From NCBI RefSeq assembly GCF_004362215.1, contig NZ_SNWR01000002.1, positions 2,170,001 to 2,234,000 on the forward strand: 64,000 nt of DNA, given 5' to 3'. The stretch's first letter is position 1; every line of letters starts with the position of its first letter. The DNA comes from Paractinoplanes brasiliensis (lineage in GTDB: Bacteria; Actinomycetota; Actinomycetes; Mycobacteriales; Micromonosporaceae). The notes under the pieces are model-generated. The model did not search any database, had not been told where the DNA came from, and saw nothing but the letters and a program-made list of their open reading frames with translations. The translations under genes and the position numbers were made by a program. Shown in pieces: positions 6,607 to 14,803 of this stretch.

Positions 6607-7697
6607 GGGCGAGCCACCTCCCGGACCAGCGCCGAGACCAGCGCCGCACGCCGCGGCATCTCGGCGGCGACAACGTGTTCGCCGGCGGCGTGCGCGCCCC
6701 CGCCGACCGCGCCCAGCCCGTCCAGCGTCGGCGTGCCCGCACCGGCGGTGAAGTTGCCGTCCGAGGCGCCGCCGACCGCGGCCCTCGTCAGCGGCGGCAG
6801 GCCCAGCTGGGCGGCGACCTTTTCCGCCAGCGCGTAGAGCGCCTCGGAGGCCGTGGCTTCCAGCGGGGGACGGTTGGGGCCGCCCTCGACGGTGAGGCCG
6901 GCGCCCGGCAGCACCGGGGTCAGCCTGCTCAGGGCGGCGTCGACACGCAACTGCTCGGCGGTGGTGCGGCACCGGACGTCGACGGCGAACTCGCCCGCCG
7001 CCGGGACGGTGTTGGTGGTCGTCCCGGCGGTCATCCGGGTCGGCACAACCGTGGTGCCGAGCGCCGGGTCGCCCAGGGCCCGCACGGCGAGCACCTGATG
7101 AGCCAGCTCGACGGTGGAGTTGACACCCGCCTCCGGTTCGAGCCCGGCGTGCGACGCGCGGCCGGACACCCGTACGCGGTAAAGGGAAACGCCTTTGCGT
7201 TCGGTCTTGAGCGCTCCCCCGTCGGCCGAGGCCTCCAGCACCAGGGCGGCCGCGCCGCCGACGGCCTCCTTCTCGATCAGCTCGCGCGAGGTCGGCGAAC
7301 CCAGCTCCTCGTCACCGGTGATCAGCACGGTCACGCCGGACCGGTCGGGCAGCGCCGCGAGGGCGTGGAAGGCCTGCACGACGCCCGCCTTCATGTCGAA
7401 GCAGCCGGGCCCGCGTACGGTTCCGCCCGTCACCTCGTACGGGGTGTGCGAGAGCGTGCCGATCGGCCACACCGTGTCATGGTGGCCCAGCAGCAGCACC
7501 CGGGCCGGGCCGTCGCCGAAACGCCACCGCAGATGGGTACGCCCGTCCAGCACGATCCGCTCCGGCTCCGCGCCCAGCCGACGCCGCCCGACCCGCGCCA
7601 CCACCTCGGCGCTGCGGGCCACGGCGGCCCGGTCGTCCGAGGGCGACTCGCAGGTCACCAGCTCCCGCAGGTCGGCCAGCATCTCCGCCAGCTCCAT
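6603..7697 (-). CDS. M20 metallopeptidase, candidate N-succinyl-L-amino acid deacylase
   Basis: Zinc hydrolase of 364 residues in the carboxypeptidase G2/ArgE/DapE family. Metal and catalytic residues are visible in LLGHHDTVWPIG (His and Asp), PGCFDMKAG (bridging Asp), ITGDEELGSP (catalytic Glu pair) and GGGAHAAGEHV (last His ligand). The dimerisation lid domain lies between, with SHAGLEPEAGVNS. It starts one base after the stop of the upstream peptidase gene and overlaps the GNAT gene by ATGA. In the proposed D-to-L pathway it removes the succinyl group from the L-isomer and so pulls the reaction forward. A plain aminoacyl or glutamate carboxypeptidase is the alternative. Confidence 0.85.
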   Translation of the reverse strand: MELAEMLADLRELVTCESPSDDRAAVARSAEVVARVGRRRLGAEPERIVLDGRTHLRWRFGDGPARVLLLGHHDTVWPIGTLSHTPYEVTGGTVRGPGCFDMKAGVVQAFHALAALPDRSGVTVLITGDEELGSPTSRELIEKEAVGGAAALVLEASADGGALKTERKGVSLYRVRVSGRASHAGLEPEAGVNSTVELAHQVLAVRALGDPALGTTVVPTRMTAGTTTNTVPAAGEFAVDVRCRTTAEQLRVDAALSRLTPVLPGAGLTVEGGPNRPPLEATASEALYALAEKVAAQLGLPPLTRAAVGGASDGNFTAGAGTPTLDGLGAVGGGAHAAGEHVVAAEMPRRAALVSALVREVARP

Positions 7698-7698
7698 C

Positions 7699-10600
7699 TC
7701 AGGCCACCTTCGGGGTCGCCCGCACACCCAGGTGCAGGTAGCGCTCGCCGGTGGGCAGCCGATAGAAGTAGACCGGGAACCAGGCGTCGGACTCCGGCAT
7801 GCGTACGAGGAAAAGGTCTTCCCGCACGCCCACCAGCGGGAGCTGGTGCACCGGCTCGGGGCTGAGCTCGGCGAGCGGACCGGTCTGCGTCATGCGCAGC
7901 AACGGGCCCTCGAGGACTTCGAGGCGCATGCTGGCCCGCTCGTAGGTGCCCAGGTGCTCGGTGATGTCGACGTCGGCGGGCGGCGACGGCGGGGTCAGCG
8001 GCTGCGGCATCGCCACCCCGGCCACCTCGGCGAAGATCTCGGTGAACAACTCCTGGTAGAGGTCGCGGGCGCCCTCGCCGTTGGTCAGCAGCGTGACGGC
8101 CAGGCCCTGCTCGGGCAGCAGCCGCAGGAAAGCCGACTGCCCGATGGTGTTGCCGTCGTGGCCGATCAGCCGGTGCCCGTCCCAGTCGAAGCGGATCCAG
8201 CCCAGCCCCCACGAGTCGCCCAGCGTGAACTTCTCGGGCAGCTCCACCTGGTGCCCGGCCATGGCGGCGGCGCTTGCCGCGCTGAGCACGTCACCGCCAC
8301 CGTCCAGGTGCATCCGCGCGAACGCCAGCAGGTCGGCCGCGGTCGAGTTGATGAGCCCGGCCGGGCCGAGCGCCCGCGGCAGCATCCACACCGGGGCGAC
8401 CTGCGGGCCGGGCACGTGACCGGCGGCCGCCCGGTGCAGCAGCGCCTCCTCGGGCAGGGTGCCGGTGCGGCGCAGACCCAGCGGGCCGATGATCCGCTCC
8501 CGCACGGCCGCGTCCCAGGTTCCGCCGGTCAGCTTCTCGATGACGCGGCCGGCCAGCGAGAACCCGGAATTGCAGTACGACCAGGTCGCGCCGAGCGGGT
8601 GGTTCTGGGCCACGTCCCGCAGGCCGCCGACGTACTTCTCCAGGCAGTCGTCGCCGCGGCCGGTGTCGGTGAAGACATCCCCGTCGATGCCGCTGGTGTG
8701 CGTGAGCAGGTGCCGCATGGTCACCTTGGCCGCCACGCCCGCTTCGGCCAGCGTCAGCTCGGGCAGCACCTCGGCGATCGGCGCGTCCAGTTCCAGTTTG
8801 CCCTCGTCGACCAGCTGCATGACCAGCGTGGCGGTCCACACCTTGCTGATCGAGCCGATCTGGAACACCGACTCGGCGGTGGTCTCGACCCCGGTGTCGG
8901 CGTTGAGGACACCGTACGCGGCCTCGACCAGCTCGTCGCCGCTCGTTCCGCCGCTTTCTCCGCTGCGCGCTATGCCCAGCACCGCGCCCGGCAGCCCGTG
9001 CCGCTCGGCCAGCACGTCGAGCCGCCGCTGCCAGTGCGCGGCGTCCAGCGGCTTGCGACCCGTGCCGGTGTGCCGGCGCACCCACTCCGCGGTCCGCCGG
9101 TTGAAGTCGATCCGCTGCGACGGCGGGCCCTCGACGATCAGCAGGTGCGAGCCCTCCGGATAGAGCACCAACTCCGTCGGGACACCCCGTTCCCGCAGCG
9201 CGGTGTGCCACTGCTGGGCCTGGCCGACCGGGCAGCGCAGATCGGCCGCGCCCTGAATGACCAGCGTCGGCGTGGTCACGTCGGCGACCCGGGCCAGCGG
9301 GGACATCGCGGCGTACCGCTCCGGCGAGTCCCACGGGTAGCCGCCCAGCTCGATCTCGGCCAGCAGATGCCCGTCGTCCGAGGATCCCGCCATGCTGGTC
9401 AGATCGCTGACCACACCCCCGGCCACGGCGGCGGCGAACCGGTCGTCGGTCGCGGTCAGATAGCAGGTCATGTAACCGCCGTAGCTGTAGCCGGCCACCG
9501 CCAGCTTCCGCGGATCGGCCAGCCCCTCGGCGACCAGCTGGTCCAGCGGTTCCAGGAAGTCGCGGGCGTCGGCCACACCCCAGGCGCCCAGCGCGGCGGT
9601 GAAGAAGCGCTCGCCGTAACCGTCGCTGGCCCGCGGGTTCAGCAGCAACACGTTCCAGCCCGCGGCCACCAGCTCCTGGTGGTACAGGTGAACGTCGTCG
9701 GCGGCGCCGTTCCACGCGTTGTGCGGGCCGCCATGGATGTCCAGCAGCAGCGGCCGCGCCCCGGTCACGTCCGGGTCGCGGATCAGCCAGCCCTGCACGA
9801 CGGTTCCGTCCGAGATCGTGAACTCGCGCTCGGCCCGCTCGAACAGCTCGATGTCGCTCTCGTTGTGGCCGGTGCGCACGGTTTCGGCGCCGCTGCTCAG
9901 ATCGATCGAGACGATTTCGGAGTACGAGGTCGGGGTGGCCAACGTGATGGCAGCGGTGCCGCCCGCGACCGAGAGCCCGGAAACCACCCGGCCCGCCCCG
10001 GCAACAACCGGCCGAGGTTCCTTCCCGGAAAGGGACACGGTGTAAAGGTGCGAACAACCCCGATCCCGTACGCAGAAAAGGACGTTCTCGCCGTCCGCAG
10101 TGAACCGTGGCACCGCGCCCGGATAGGCCGGTCCGCCGGGCATCACGTTGCGGTCCAGACTCGCCGCGAGGTCACGCACCGGCCCGCCGTCGAGCGGCAC
10201 GTGAAGCAGGCGGGCATGACCGACCGGCGAGTCCTCGTAGCCGACGACCACCAGCGCGTCACCCCGCGGGCTCCACACGGCCGGCCCCGCGACCCCGTCG
10301 GCGAGCCCCACCACACGCGGACGGGCCTTCGGGCCGGTGACGTCGATGACGTTCAGCGGGGCCCGGAACACCAGGTCGGTGTCGGTTGCCGAGAACGCGA
10401 GCCTCTGCCCGTCCGGGCTCCACGCCGGGTCGCCCGCATGCCAGTCTCCCTCGGTGACCTGCCGCGTGGCGCGGCTCTCGACGTCCAGCACGAACAGGTG
10501 CTTGCGCAGATCCCGCAGCCAGCCGGCGCCGTCGGCCTGATAGTCGAGGCGCTCGGTGACAATCGGATCGCTCGCCCCGGCGCCGGTCGTCGACACCACG

Positions 10601-10968
10601 GCGGCGAACGCGATCTTCGTGCCGTCCGGGCTCCACACCGGGGCGCCCGCCCCCTGGGGCAGCTCGGTGATCGCCTCGGCCTCGCCCCCGCCGGCGGGCA
10701 GAAGCCACACCTGGGCCGGGCCGTCACCACCCCGGAGGAACGCCAGCTGCTCACCGTCCGGCGACCAGGCCGGCGCCGTGTCGGCCGGCCCTCGGGTGAG
10801 CCTGCGGGTGCCGTTGTCGCCGGCCAGCCAGATCTCCCGCGTGACCCGGTCCTGCTCCTGGTCGGCCGCCCGCAACACGTACGCGATGCCCCGGCCGTCC
10901 GGACTCAGGGCGGGCTGCTCCGGCACAGCCACCGACACCAGGTCCTCGATCTGCGCACGACGTGCCAC
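7699..10968 (-). CDS. Fusion of S9 prolyl-oligopeptidase and S12 serine hydrolase
   Basis: A 1089-residue protein with two complete peptidases. Residues 1-380 are a WD40-like/DPP beta-propeller (repeated LSPDG, WSPDG motifs). Residues about 390-640 are an S9 alpha/beta-hydrolase with nucleophile Ser about 494 in GYSYGGY, Asp in GAADLRCPV and His in YPEGSHLL. From about 655 on there is an S12 beta-lactamase-fold domain with SISK (Ser about 705), YCNSG and HDGNTIG motifs, related to D-aminopeptidase and DD-carboxypeptidase, plus a C-terminal beta domain. GTG start. No signal peptide is evident, so it is probably cytoplasmic. It is the first gene of the operon with M20, GNAT and racemase. The S12 half is strikingly similar to the separate S12 protein at 14791-16143. 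Confidence 0.9.
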   Translation of the reverse strand: MARRAQIEDLVSVAVPEQPALSPDGRGIAYVLRAADQEQDRVTREIWLAGDNGTRRLTRGPADTAPAWSPDGEQLAFLRGGDGPAQVWLLPAGGGEAEAITELPQGAGAPVWSPDGTKIAFAAVVSTTGAGASDPIVTERLDYQADGAGWLRDLRKHLFVLDVESRATRQVTEGDWHAGDPAWSPDGQRLAFSATDTDLVFRAPLNVIDVTGPKARPRVVGLADGVAGPAVWSPRGDALVVVGYEDSPVGHARLLHVPLDGGPVRDLAASLDRNVMPGGPAYPGAVPRFTADGENVLFCVRDRGCSHLYTVSLSGKEPRPVVAGAGRVVSGLSVAGGTAAITLATPTSYSEIVSIDLSSGAETVRTGHNESDIELFERAEREFTISDGTVVQGWLIRDPDVTGARPLLLDIHGGPHNAWNGAADDVHLYHQELVAAGWNVLLLNPRASDGYGERFFTAALGAWGVADARDFLEPLDQLVAEGLADPRKLAVAGYSYGGYMTCYLTATDDRFAAAVAGGVVSDLTSMAGSSDDGHLLAEIELGGYPWDSPERYAAMSPLARVADVTTPTLVIQGAADLRCPVGQAQQWHTALRERGVPTELVLYPEGSHLLIVEGPPSQRIDFNRRTAEWVRRHTGTGRKPLDAAHWQRRLDVLAERHGLPGAVLGIARSGESGGTSGDELVEAAYGVLNADTGVETTAESVFQIGSISKVWTATLVMQLVDEGKLELDAPIAEVLPELTLAEAGVAAKVTMRHLLTHTSGIDGDVFTDTGRGDDCLEKYVGGLRDVAQNHPLGATWSYCNSGFSLAGRVIEKLTGGTWDAAVRERIIGPLGLRRTGTLPEEALLHRAAAGHVPGPQVAPVWMLPRALGPAGLINSTAADLLAFARMHLDGGGDVLSAASAAAMAGHQVELPEKFTLGDSWGLGWIRFDWDGHRLIGHDGNTIGQSAFLRLLPEQGLAVTLLTNGEGARDLYQELFTEIFAEVAGVAMPQPLTPPSPPADVDITEHLGTYERASMRLEVLEGPLLRMTQTGPLAELSPEPVHQLPLVGVREDLFLVRMPESDAWFPVYFYRLPTGERYLHLGVRATPKVA

Positions 10969-11031
10969 GTGTTCCCCCTAGCCTCGCGGGTCCTGACGCG
11001 AAGCCTGCCCGCCTCGGGCAGCCGTGTCATT

Positions 11032-11075
11032 GTGCGAGCCAACGAGTCGGGGGCGTACTACTCGTCCGCTCGCAC
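11032..11075. promoter_or_regulatory. 44-bp interrupted palindrome in a divergent promoter region
   Basis: Nested inverted repeats GTGCGAGC (11032-11039) with GCTCGCAC (11068-11075) and ACGAGT (11042-11047) with ACTCGT (11060-11065) share one centre. They lie between the S9-S12 peptidase gene (minus strand, GTG at 10968) and a lipoprotein gene (plus strand, ATG at 11139). Operator for a dimeric regulator is the most likely reading; the regulator is unknown, with the PucR protein encoded nearby as a candidate. Confidence 0.55.
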
Positions 11076-11138
11076 GTGTCGCTCGTTGTGGAGCATGACC
11101 CGACCGGGCTCCCCACTCCCGAAAGAGACACGATCACC

Positions 11139-12065
11139 ATGAGGGCTACTCGTGCGCTGGCGGCCGCCACGCTCACTGTGACCGCCGTGGCCGGTGGCTG
11201 CGCCCGGCCGGGAACGACTGCCGAGCCGTCCGTCGTCGCCGCCGTGCCGTGGCAGCAGACATACGCCGAGATCATCGAGCAGATGTCCGGCACCCCGCAG
11301 CAACGGCAAGCCGGGACGGACCGGCAGTGGTACGCGTGGCAGGCCGCGCTCGGCGAGTGCATGGCAGGTATGGGGGCGCCGTTTGAGCTGCCCGCCCACA
11401 CCACCCCGCCGGCGACGCCGAACTCCCTGATCACCCCCGGTGAGCTGCTGGCGTTCGCGCCCCGGCGCACCGACTTCGGGCTGGCCGCGTCGATGGTCGC
11501 CCTGGCCGAGGCGGGTGAGCAGGACAACCCGGCGCTGCTGAAGACCGCCGGCGCGGACCGGGAGGCGTGGGTGGCCGCGCAGAACGCGTGCGCGCCGGCG
11601 ACAGCCCGTACGGAGGACCTTGCGGTGCCGGGCAGTCAGGCGCGGGTGGCCGAGGCACTTGATCTGCTGCTGCTGGACGTCCAGAACAGGGCGGCGCCGA
11701 GTTTGGGCGCCGACTACATGACGTGCATGTCGCGGGAGGGCGTGCCCGTGTCGGAGGGTGTGGCGTCGGAAGCGCGGATCGCCGCGCTGAACAAGTACCC
11801 GCCGCTGTCGGCGGCCGGCGCGAACAACCCGTCGTCGGTGCCGGGCTGGACCGAGGCGCTCGCGTTCGAGAAGAAAGCCGCGGCGGCGGACTGGAAGTGC
11901 CGGGGTCCGCAGGTGCCGCGGGTTCAGGTGGCTGTCGGGGACAAGCTGGCCGTGTTCGCGGAGGAGCACCGCGACGAGCTGGCGCGGGTGGCCGCGGACT
12001 GGGCGCGAATGCCGGCCGAGCGGGACGCGGCAAAGGCCGCAGCGATGAAGGTGGTCACCAAGTAG
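11139..12065 (+). CDS. Lipoprotein of unknown function
   Basis: Not recognised beyond being an exported lipoprotein. The N-terminus has a signal peptide with a lipobox ending at Cys21 (VAGGC). The 308-residue product contains several cysteines (GECMAGMG, QNACAPA, DYMTCMSREG, WKCRGP) and mostly helical, Ala-rich sequence, which suggests a disulfide-stabilised helical domain outside the membrane. The ATG at 11139 is preceded by GAAAGAGA. It is divergent from the peptidase gene and shares a promoter region containing a 44-bp palindrome. The context of peptide-uptake genes on both sides may or may not be relevant. Confidence 0.8.
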   Translation: MRATRALAAATLTVTAVAGGCARPGTTAEPSVVAAVPWQQTYAEIIEQMSGTPQQRQAGTDRQWYAWQAALGECMAGMGAPFELPAHTTPPATPNSLITPGELLAFAPRRTDFGLAASMVALAEAGEQDNPALLKTAGADREAWVAAQNACAPATARTEDLAVPGSQARVAEALDLLLLDVQNRAAPSLGADYMTCMSREGVPVSEGVASEARIAALNKYPPLSAAGANNPSSVPGWTEALAFEKKAAAADWKCRGPQVPRVQVAVGDKLAVFAEEHRDELARVAADWARMPAERDAAKAAAMKVVTK

Positions 12066-12236
12066 CCCGGTCAGGCGACACGAAGCGTGGCCGGGCCGAT
12101 TCGCCGGAATCGTCGGGGCATTTACGGTTGCCGCAATCGAGGTCGGCAGCTCCGGCCCTGCTCTTCACCCGCCGACGGGACCGTCAGCGCCAAGTCACGC
12201 TCGGAATGCGGCCTGGAAGTGACGGCGGGCAAACTG

Positions 12237-12260
12237 CCTAGAGCGTCCTAGGATACTAGG
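12237..12260. promoter_or_regulatory. Cluster of three CTAG-containing repeats between convergent genes
   Basis: CCTAG at 12237-12241, CCTAG at 12247-12251 and CTAGG at 12256-12260 follow each other at about 10-bp spacing; the last two form the palindrome CCTAG-GATA-CTAGG. CTAG is rare in high-GC actinomycete DNA, so three in 24 bp is notable. The 258-bp region between the convergent lipoprotein and pucR genes contains no ORF that I can support. Function is unknown. Confidence 0.4.
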
Positions 12261-12323
12261 CTGTAGATCTGACAGCGCGCGAGGAGGGCCGCCGCGGCAG
12301 AAGCGATGCCGGAGGGGACGCGG

Positions 12324-14063
12324 TCAGATCAGGAAGACCCGTAGCTGCAGCATGGCACCGAAACGGGCGTCCGGGTCGGTCAGGTCGAGGCCGCCCACCT
12401 CGGCCAAGCGGCGTAGGCGGTAGCGGAAAGTGTTCGGGTGGACGTGCAGGGCCGCGGCGGCCGCCACGGCGTCACCGAAGGCGTCGAGCCAGGCGGCCAG
12501 GGTTTCGACGAGGTTGGCGTTGTGTTCGGCGTCGTAGGCGATCAAGCGTGCGAGGGGGCCAGTCGGGGTGTCCCCCCGGGCGGCGAGGACGTCGCGTAGT
12601 TCCAGAACCATGGCTCGGGTGTAGACGTCGCTGAGTTGAGCAACCCGCAGCCCACAACCGGAACGCAGGACCCGCAACGCGCGGTCGGCGCTCGCCCGCG
12701 CCTCCGCCAGCGAGGTGACAGACCCGGTACGCGGAGCCGAAAACGCGCCGGATGACGCCGTGGAACCGGCACGCGGAGACGAAGTCCCCGCGGGGGAAGT
12801 GGCGGGGCGCGAGGTCAAGGGCGTGGCGGCCGACGCGACGGGCGGGCTCACGCCGATCAGGGCGGGCACCCGGTCACCCACCCGGTCGAGGAACTCCGTG
12901 GCCACGCGGGCCGCGCGTTCCGAGGTGGTCACCGGGAGCAAGCCGTAGGTCACGTCGCCGAGGAGGGCCACGGCGCTGCCCGCGTGGACGGCGCTCAGGT
13001 GCATGGCCAGCGCGTCGGCCAGGCGCTGGCGGGCGGCGGCCGGCCCGGAACGGTCTTCGGCCCCGTCGGGCGCGGCGGGGGCCAGGGCCAGCACGATGAG
13101 GGGCTGATCGGCCAGGCCGAGGCGGGCCAGCGCCTCGCGGGCCCCGGTGCCGCCCTCCAGAGCGGTGCCGACCAGCTCCGTTCGGAGGCGGCGTTCGACG
13201 TCGGCGCCGGCGCGCAGGCGCAGCATGTGGAGGGCGACCAGCTTGGCGGCGTCGCTGAAGGCGCGGGACCGGTCGGGGGTGAGCGGCTCGTGCACGGCGG
13301 CCCAGATGGAACCGAGGAACTCGTCGCCCGCGCGTACGGCCACCGCGACCCGTGGGACCGAGAACTCGCCGGGGGCGGTGGGCGGCGGGGCCACGAACAC
13401 CGGGTCGGCGCTGCGGTGCAGGTCGCGCAGCACCCCGGCGCGGGACAGGATGCGGGCGAAACGTTCGGGCACCTGGCGGCCCAGGATGGTTTCGACCCGG
13501 GACTCGTCGGCTTCCTCCTGGCGGCCCGAGAAGGCGAGCACGCGCGAATCGGGATCCTCGATGGTGACCGGGGCGTCGACCAGCGCGGCGACCGCGTTGG
13601 CCAGGGCGAACAGGTCGCCGGAGGGCAGACCGCCGAGCATCTCGGGGCCGACGTCGCCGACGTCGCCCTGGCTGAGCATCGAGCGCAGCAGCGCGGCCAG
13701 CTGGGCCCAGGAGGCGCCACGGGTCAGGGCCAGCAGCGCCACTCCTGACTCCTCGGCGGCCAGGCGCAGCTCGTCGCCGAGCGGCACGGGACCCCGTACG
13801 ATCAAACCGGCCGCGCCCTGGGGGCCGAGCGCCCGCAGCAGGGCAGCGATCTCCGCCGGTTCGCGCAGCCCCACCCCGAGCACCAGCGCGGGGGTGGGCA
13901 GATGCGGTTCGTCGTACGGGTCGTGGATGGCGATGCCGGCGATCGGCTCGGTCGAGAGCGGGTCGCCGTGCACCAGTTCCAGCAGCGTGGCCCCGAGGTC
14001 GTCGAGGACCCGCCCGAGGCTGGCGCGCGGCAGCTGGCTCATGCCCGACGAGCCTAGTGTCAT
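12324..14063 (-). CDS. PucR-family transcriptional regulator
   Basis: A 579-residue regulator. The N-terminal part (about 1-150) is a PucR-type ligand-sensing domain, the middle (about 150-440) a GAF/GGDEF-like region, and the C-terminal end (about residues 515-575) the PucR helix-turn-helix (AAAAALHVHPNTFRYRLRRLAEVGGL). The middle has a low-complexity Ala/Ser/Thr-rich insert (about 400-445). Start: the ATG at 14063 overlaps the stop of the ATPase gene (ATGA); an ATG at 14042 (MSQLPRAS) is also possible. As the last gene of the oligopeptide transporter operon it probably controls peptide or amino-acid uptake, as PucR proteins commonly do for nitrogen sources. Its DNA site is unknown; the inverted repeat at 20734-20763 is a candidate. 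Confidence 0.88.
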   Translation of the reverse strand: MTLGSSGMSQLPRASLGRVLDDLGATLLELVHGDPLSTEPIAGIAIHDPYDEPHLPTPALVLGVGLREPAEIAALLRALGPQGAAGLIVRGPVPLGDELRLAAEESGVALLALTRGASWAQLAALLRSMLSQGDVGDVGPEMLGGLPSGDLFALANAVAALVDAPVTIEDPDSRVLAFSGRQEEADESRVETILGRQVPERFARILSRAGVLRDLHRSADPVFVAPPPTAPGEFSVPRVAVAVRAGDEFLGSIWAAVHEPLTPDRSRAFSDAAKLVALHMLRLRAGADVERRLRTELVGTALEGGTGAREALARLGLADQPLIVLALAPAAPDGAEDRSGPAAARQRLADALAMHLSAVHAGSAVALLGDVTYGLLPVTTSERAARVATEFLDRVGDRVPALIGVSPPVASAATPLTSRPATSPAGTSSPRAGSTASSGAFSAPRTGSVTSLAEARASADRALRVLRSGCGLRVAQLSDVYTRAMVLELRDVLAARGDTPTGPLARLIAYDAEHNANLVETLAAWLDAFGDAVAAAAALHVHPNTFRYRLRRLAEVGGLDLTDPDARFGAMLQLRVFLI

Positions 14064-14803
14064 CGGCCGAGGGGCGCGCCCGGACGCGGCACGGCTTCCA
14101 GCAGTTCGCGGGTGTAGTCGTGGCGCGGGTTCAGCAGCACCTGCTCGACCGGGCCGTACTCGACGATCCGCCCGTGCCGCATCACCGCCACGATGTCGCT
14201 GACGTAGCGCACCACGGCCAGGTTGTGCGAGATGAACAGCATGGTCAGCCGCATCCGGCGCTGCAGCTCGCGGACCACGTTGAGCACCGCGCCCTGGATC
14301 GAGACGTCGAGGGCCGAGGTGATCTCGTCGGCCACGATCACCTCGGGCTGCCCGGCCAGCGCGCGGGCCAGCGCCACCCGCTGCCGCTGCCCGCCGGAGA
14401 GCTCGTCGGGGCGGGCGCCGGCCCGGTCGGCGGGCAAACCGACGAGTTCGAGCAGCCGAGGCACCTCGGAGCGCCGATCGGCACCGCGGGGCATCGCCTC
14501 GGCGATCGAGGCGCCGATGCTCATCCGCGGGTCGAGCGCGGAGTACGGATCCTGGAAGATCATCTGCAGCGGACGGGTCTTGAGCTCGCCGATCGGCCGC
14601 CCGTCCAGCCGGATCTGCCCCGCGGTCAGCGGCGCGAGCCCGACCGCGGCGCGGGCCAGGGTCGACTTGCCCGAGCCGGACTCGCCGACCAGCCCGACGA
14701 CCTGCCCGGCCGGCACGACCAGGTTGACGTTGTCGACGGCGACCGTGCCCCGGCGGCGGGAGCCGAAGCGCACGGTCACGTCGTCGAAGGTCAGCTCGCG
14801 CAC
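14060..14803 (-). CDS. dppF: Oligopeptide ABC transporter ATP-binding protein (DppF/OppF type)
   Basis: ATPase subunit of 247 residues. Walker A GESGSGKST, Q-loop QMIFQDPYSALDPRMS, signature LSGGQRQRV and Walker B VIVADEITSALD are all intact. The sequence ends with the oligopeptide-family C-terminus around HDYTRELLEAVP, but without the long cysteine-rich tail that its partner ATPase has. The GTG start at 14803 overlaps the end of the preceding S12 gene by 13 bases. It pairs with the DppD domain of the fused permease-ATPase at 16140-18107. Confidence 0.92.
   Translation of the reverse strand: MRELTFDDVTVRFGSRRRGTVAVDNVNLVVPAGQVVGLVGESGSGKSTLARAAVGLAPLTAGQIRLDGRPIGELKTRPLQMIFQDPYSALDPRMSIGASIAEAMPRGADRRSEVPRLLELVGLPADRAGARPDELSGGQRQRVALARALAGQPEVIVADEITSALDVSIQGAVLNVVRELQRRMRLTMLFISHNLAVVRYVSDIVAVMRHGRIVEYGPVEQVLLNPRHDYTRELLEAVPRPGAPLGR

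Noticed and set aside
7199..7212. TTGAGCGCTCCCCC as a CebR-like operator
   Set aside because: It matches only part of the palindrome and lies inside the M20 coding region, far from any gene start.
7195..11142. A 1315-codon plus-strand open frame opposite the M20 and S9-S12 genes
   Set aside because: It is the mirror of real minus-strand genes with full catalytic motifs; its translation is Arg/Pro/His-rich without any recognisable domain.
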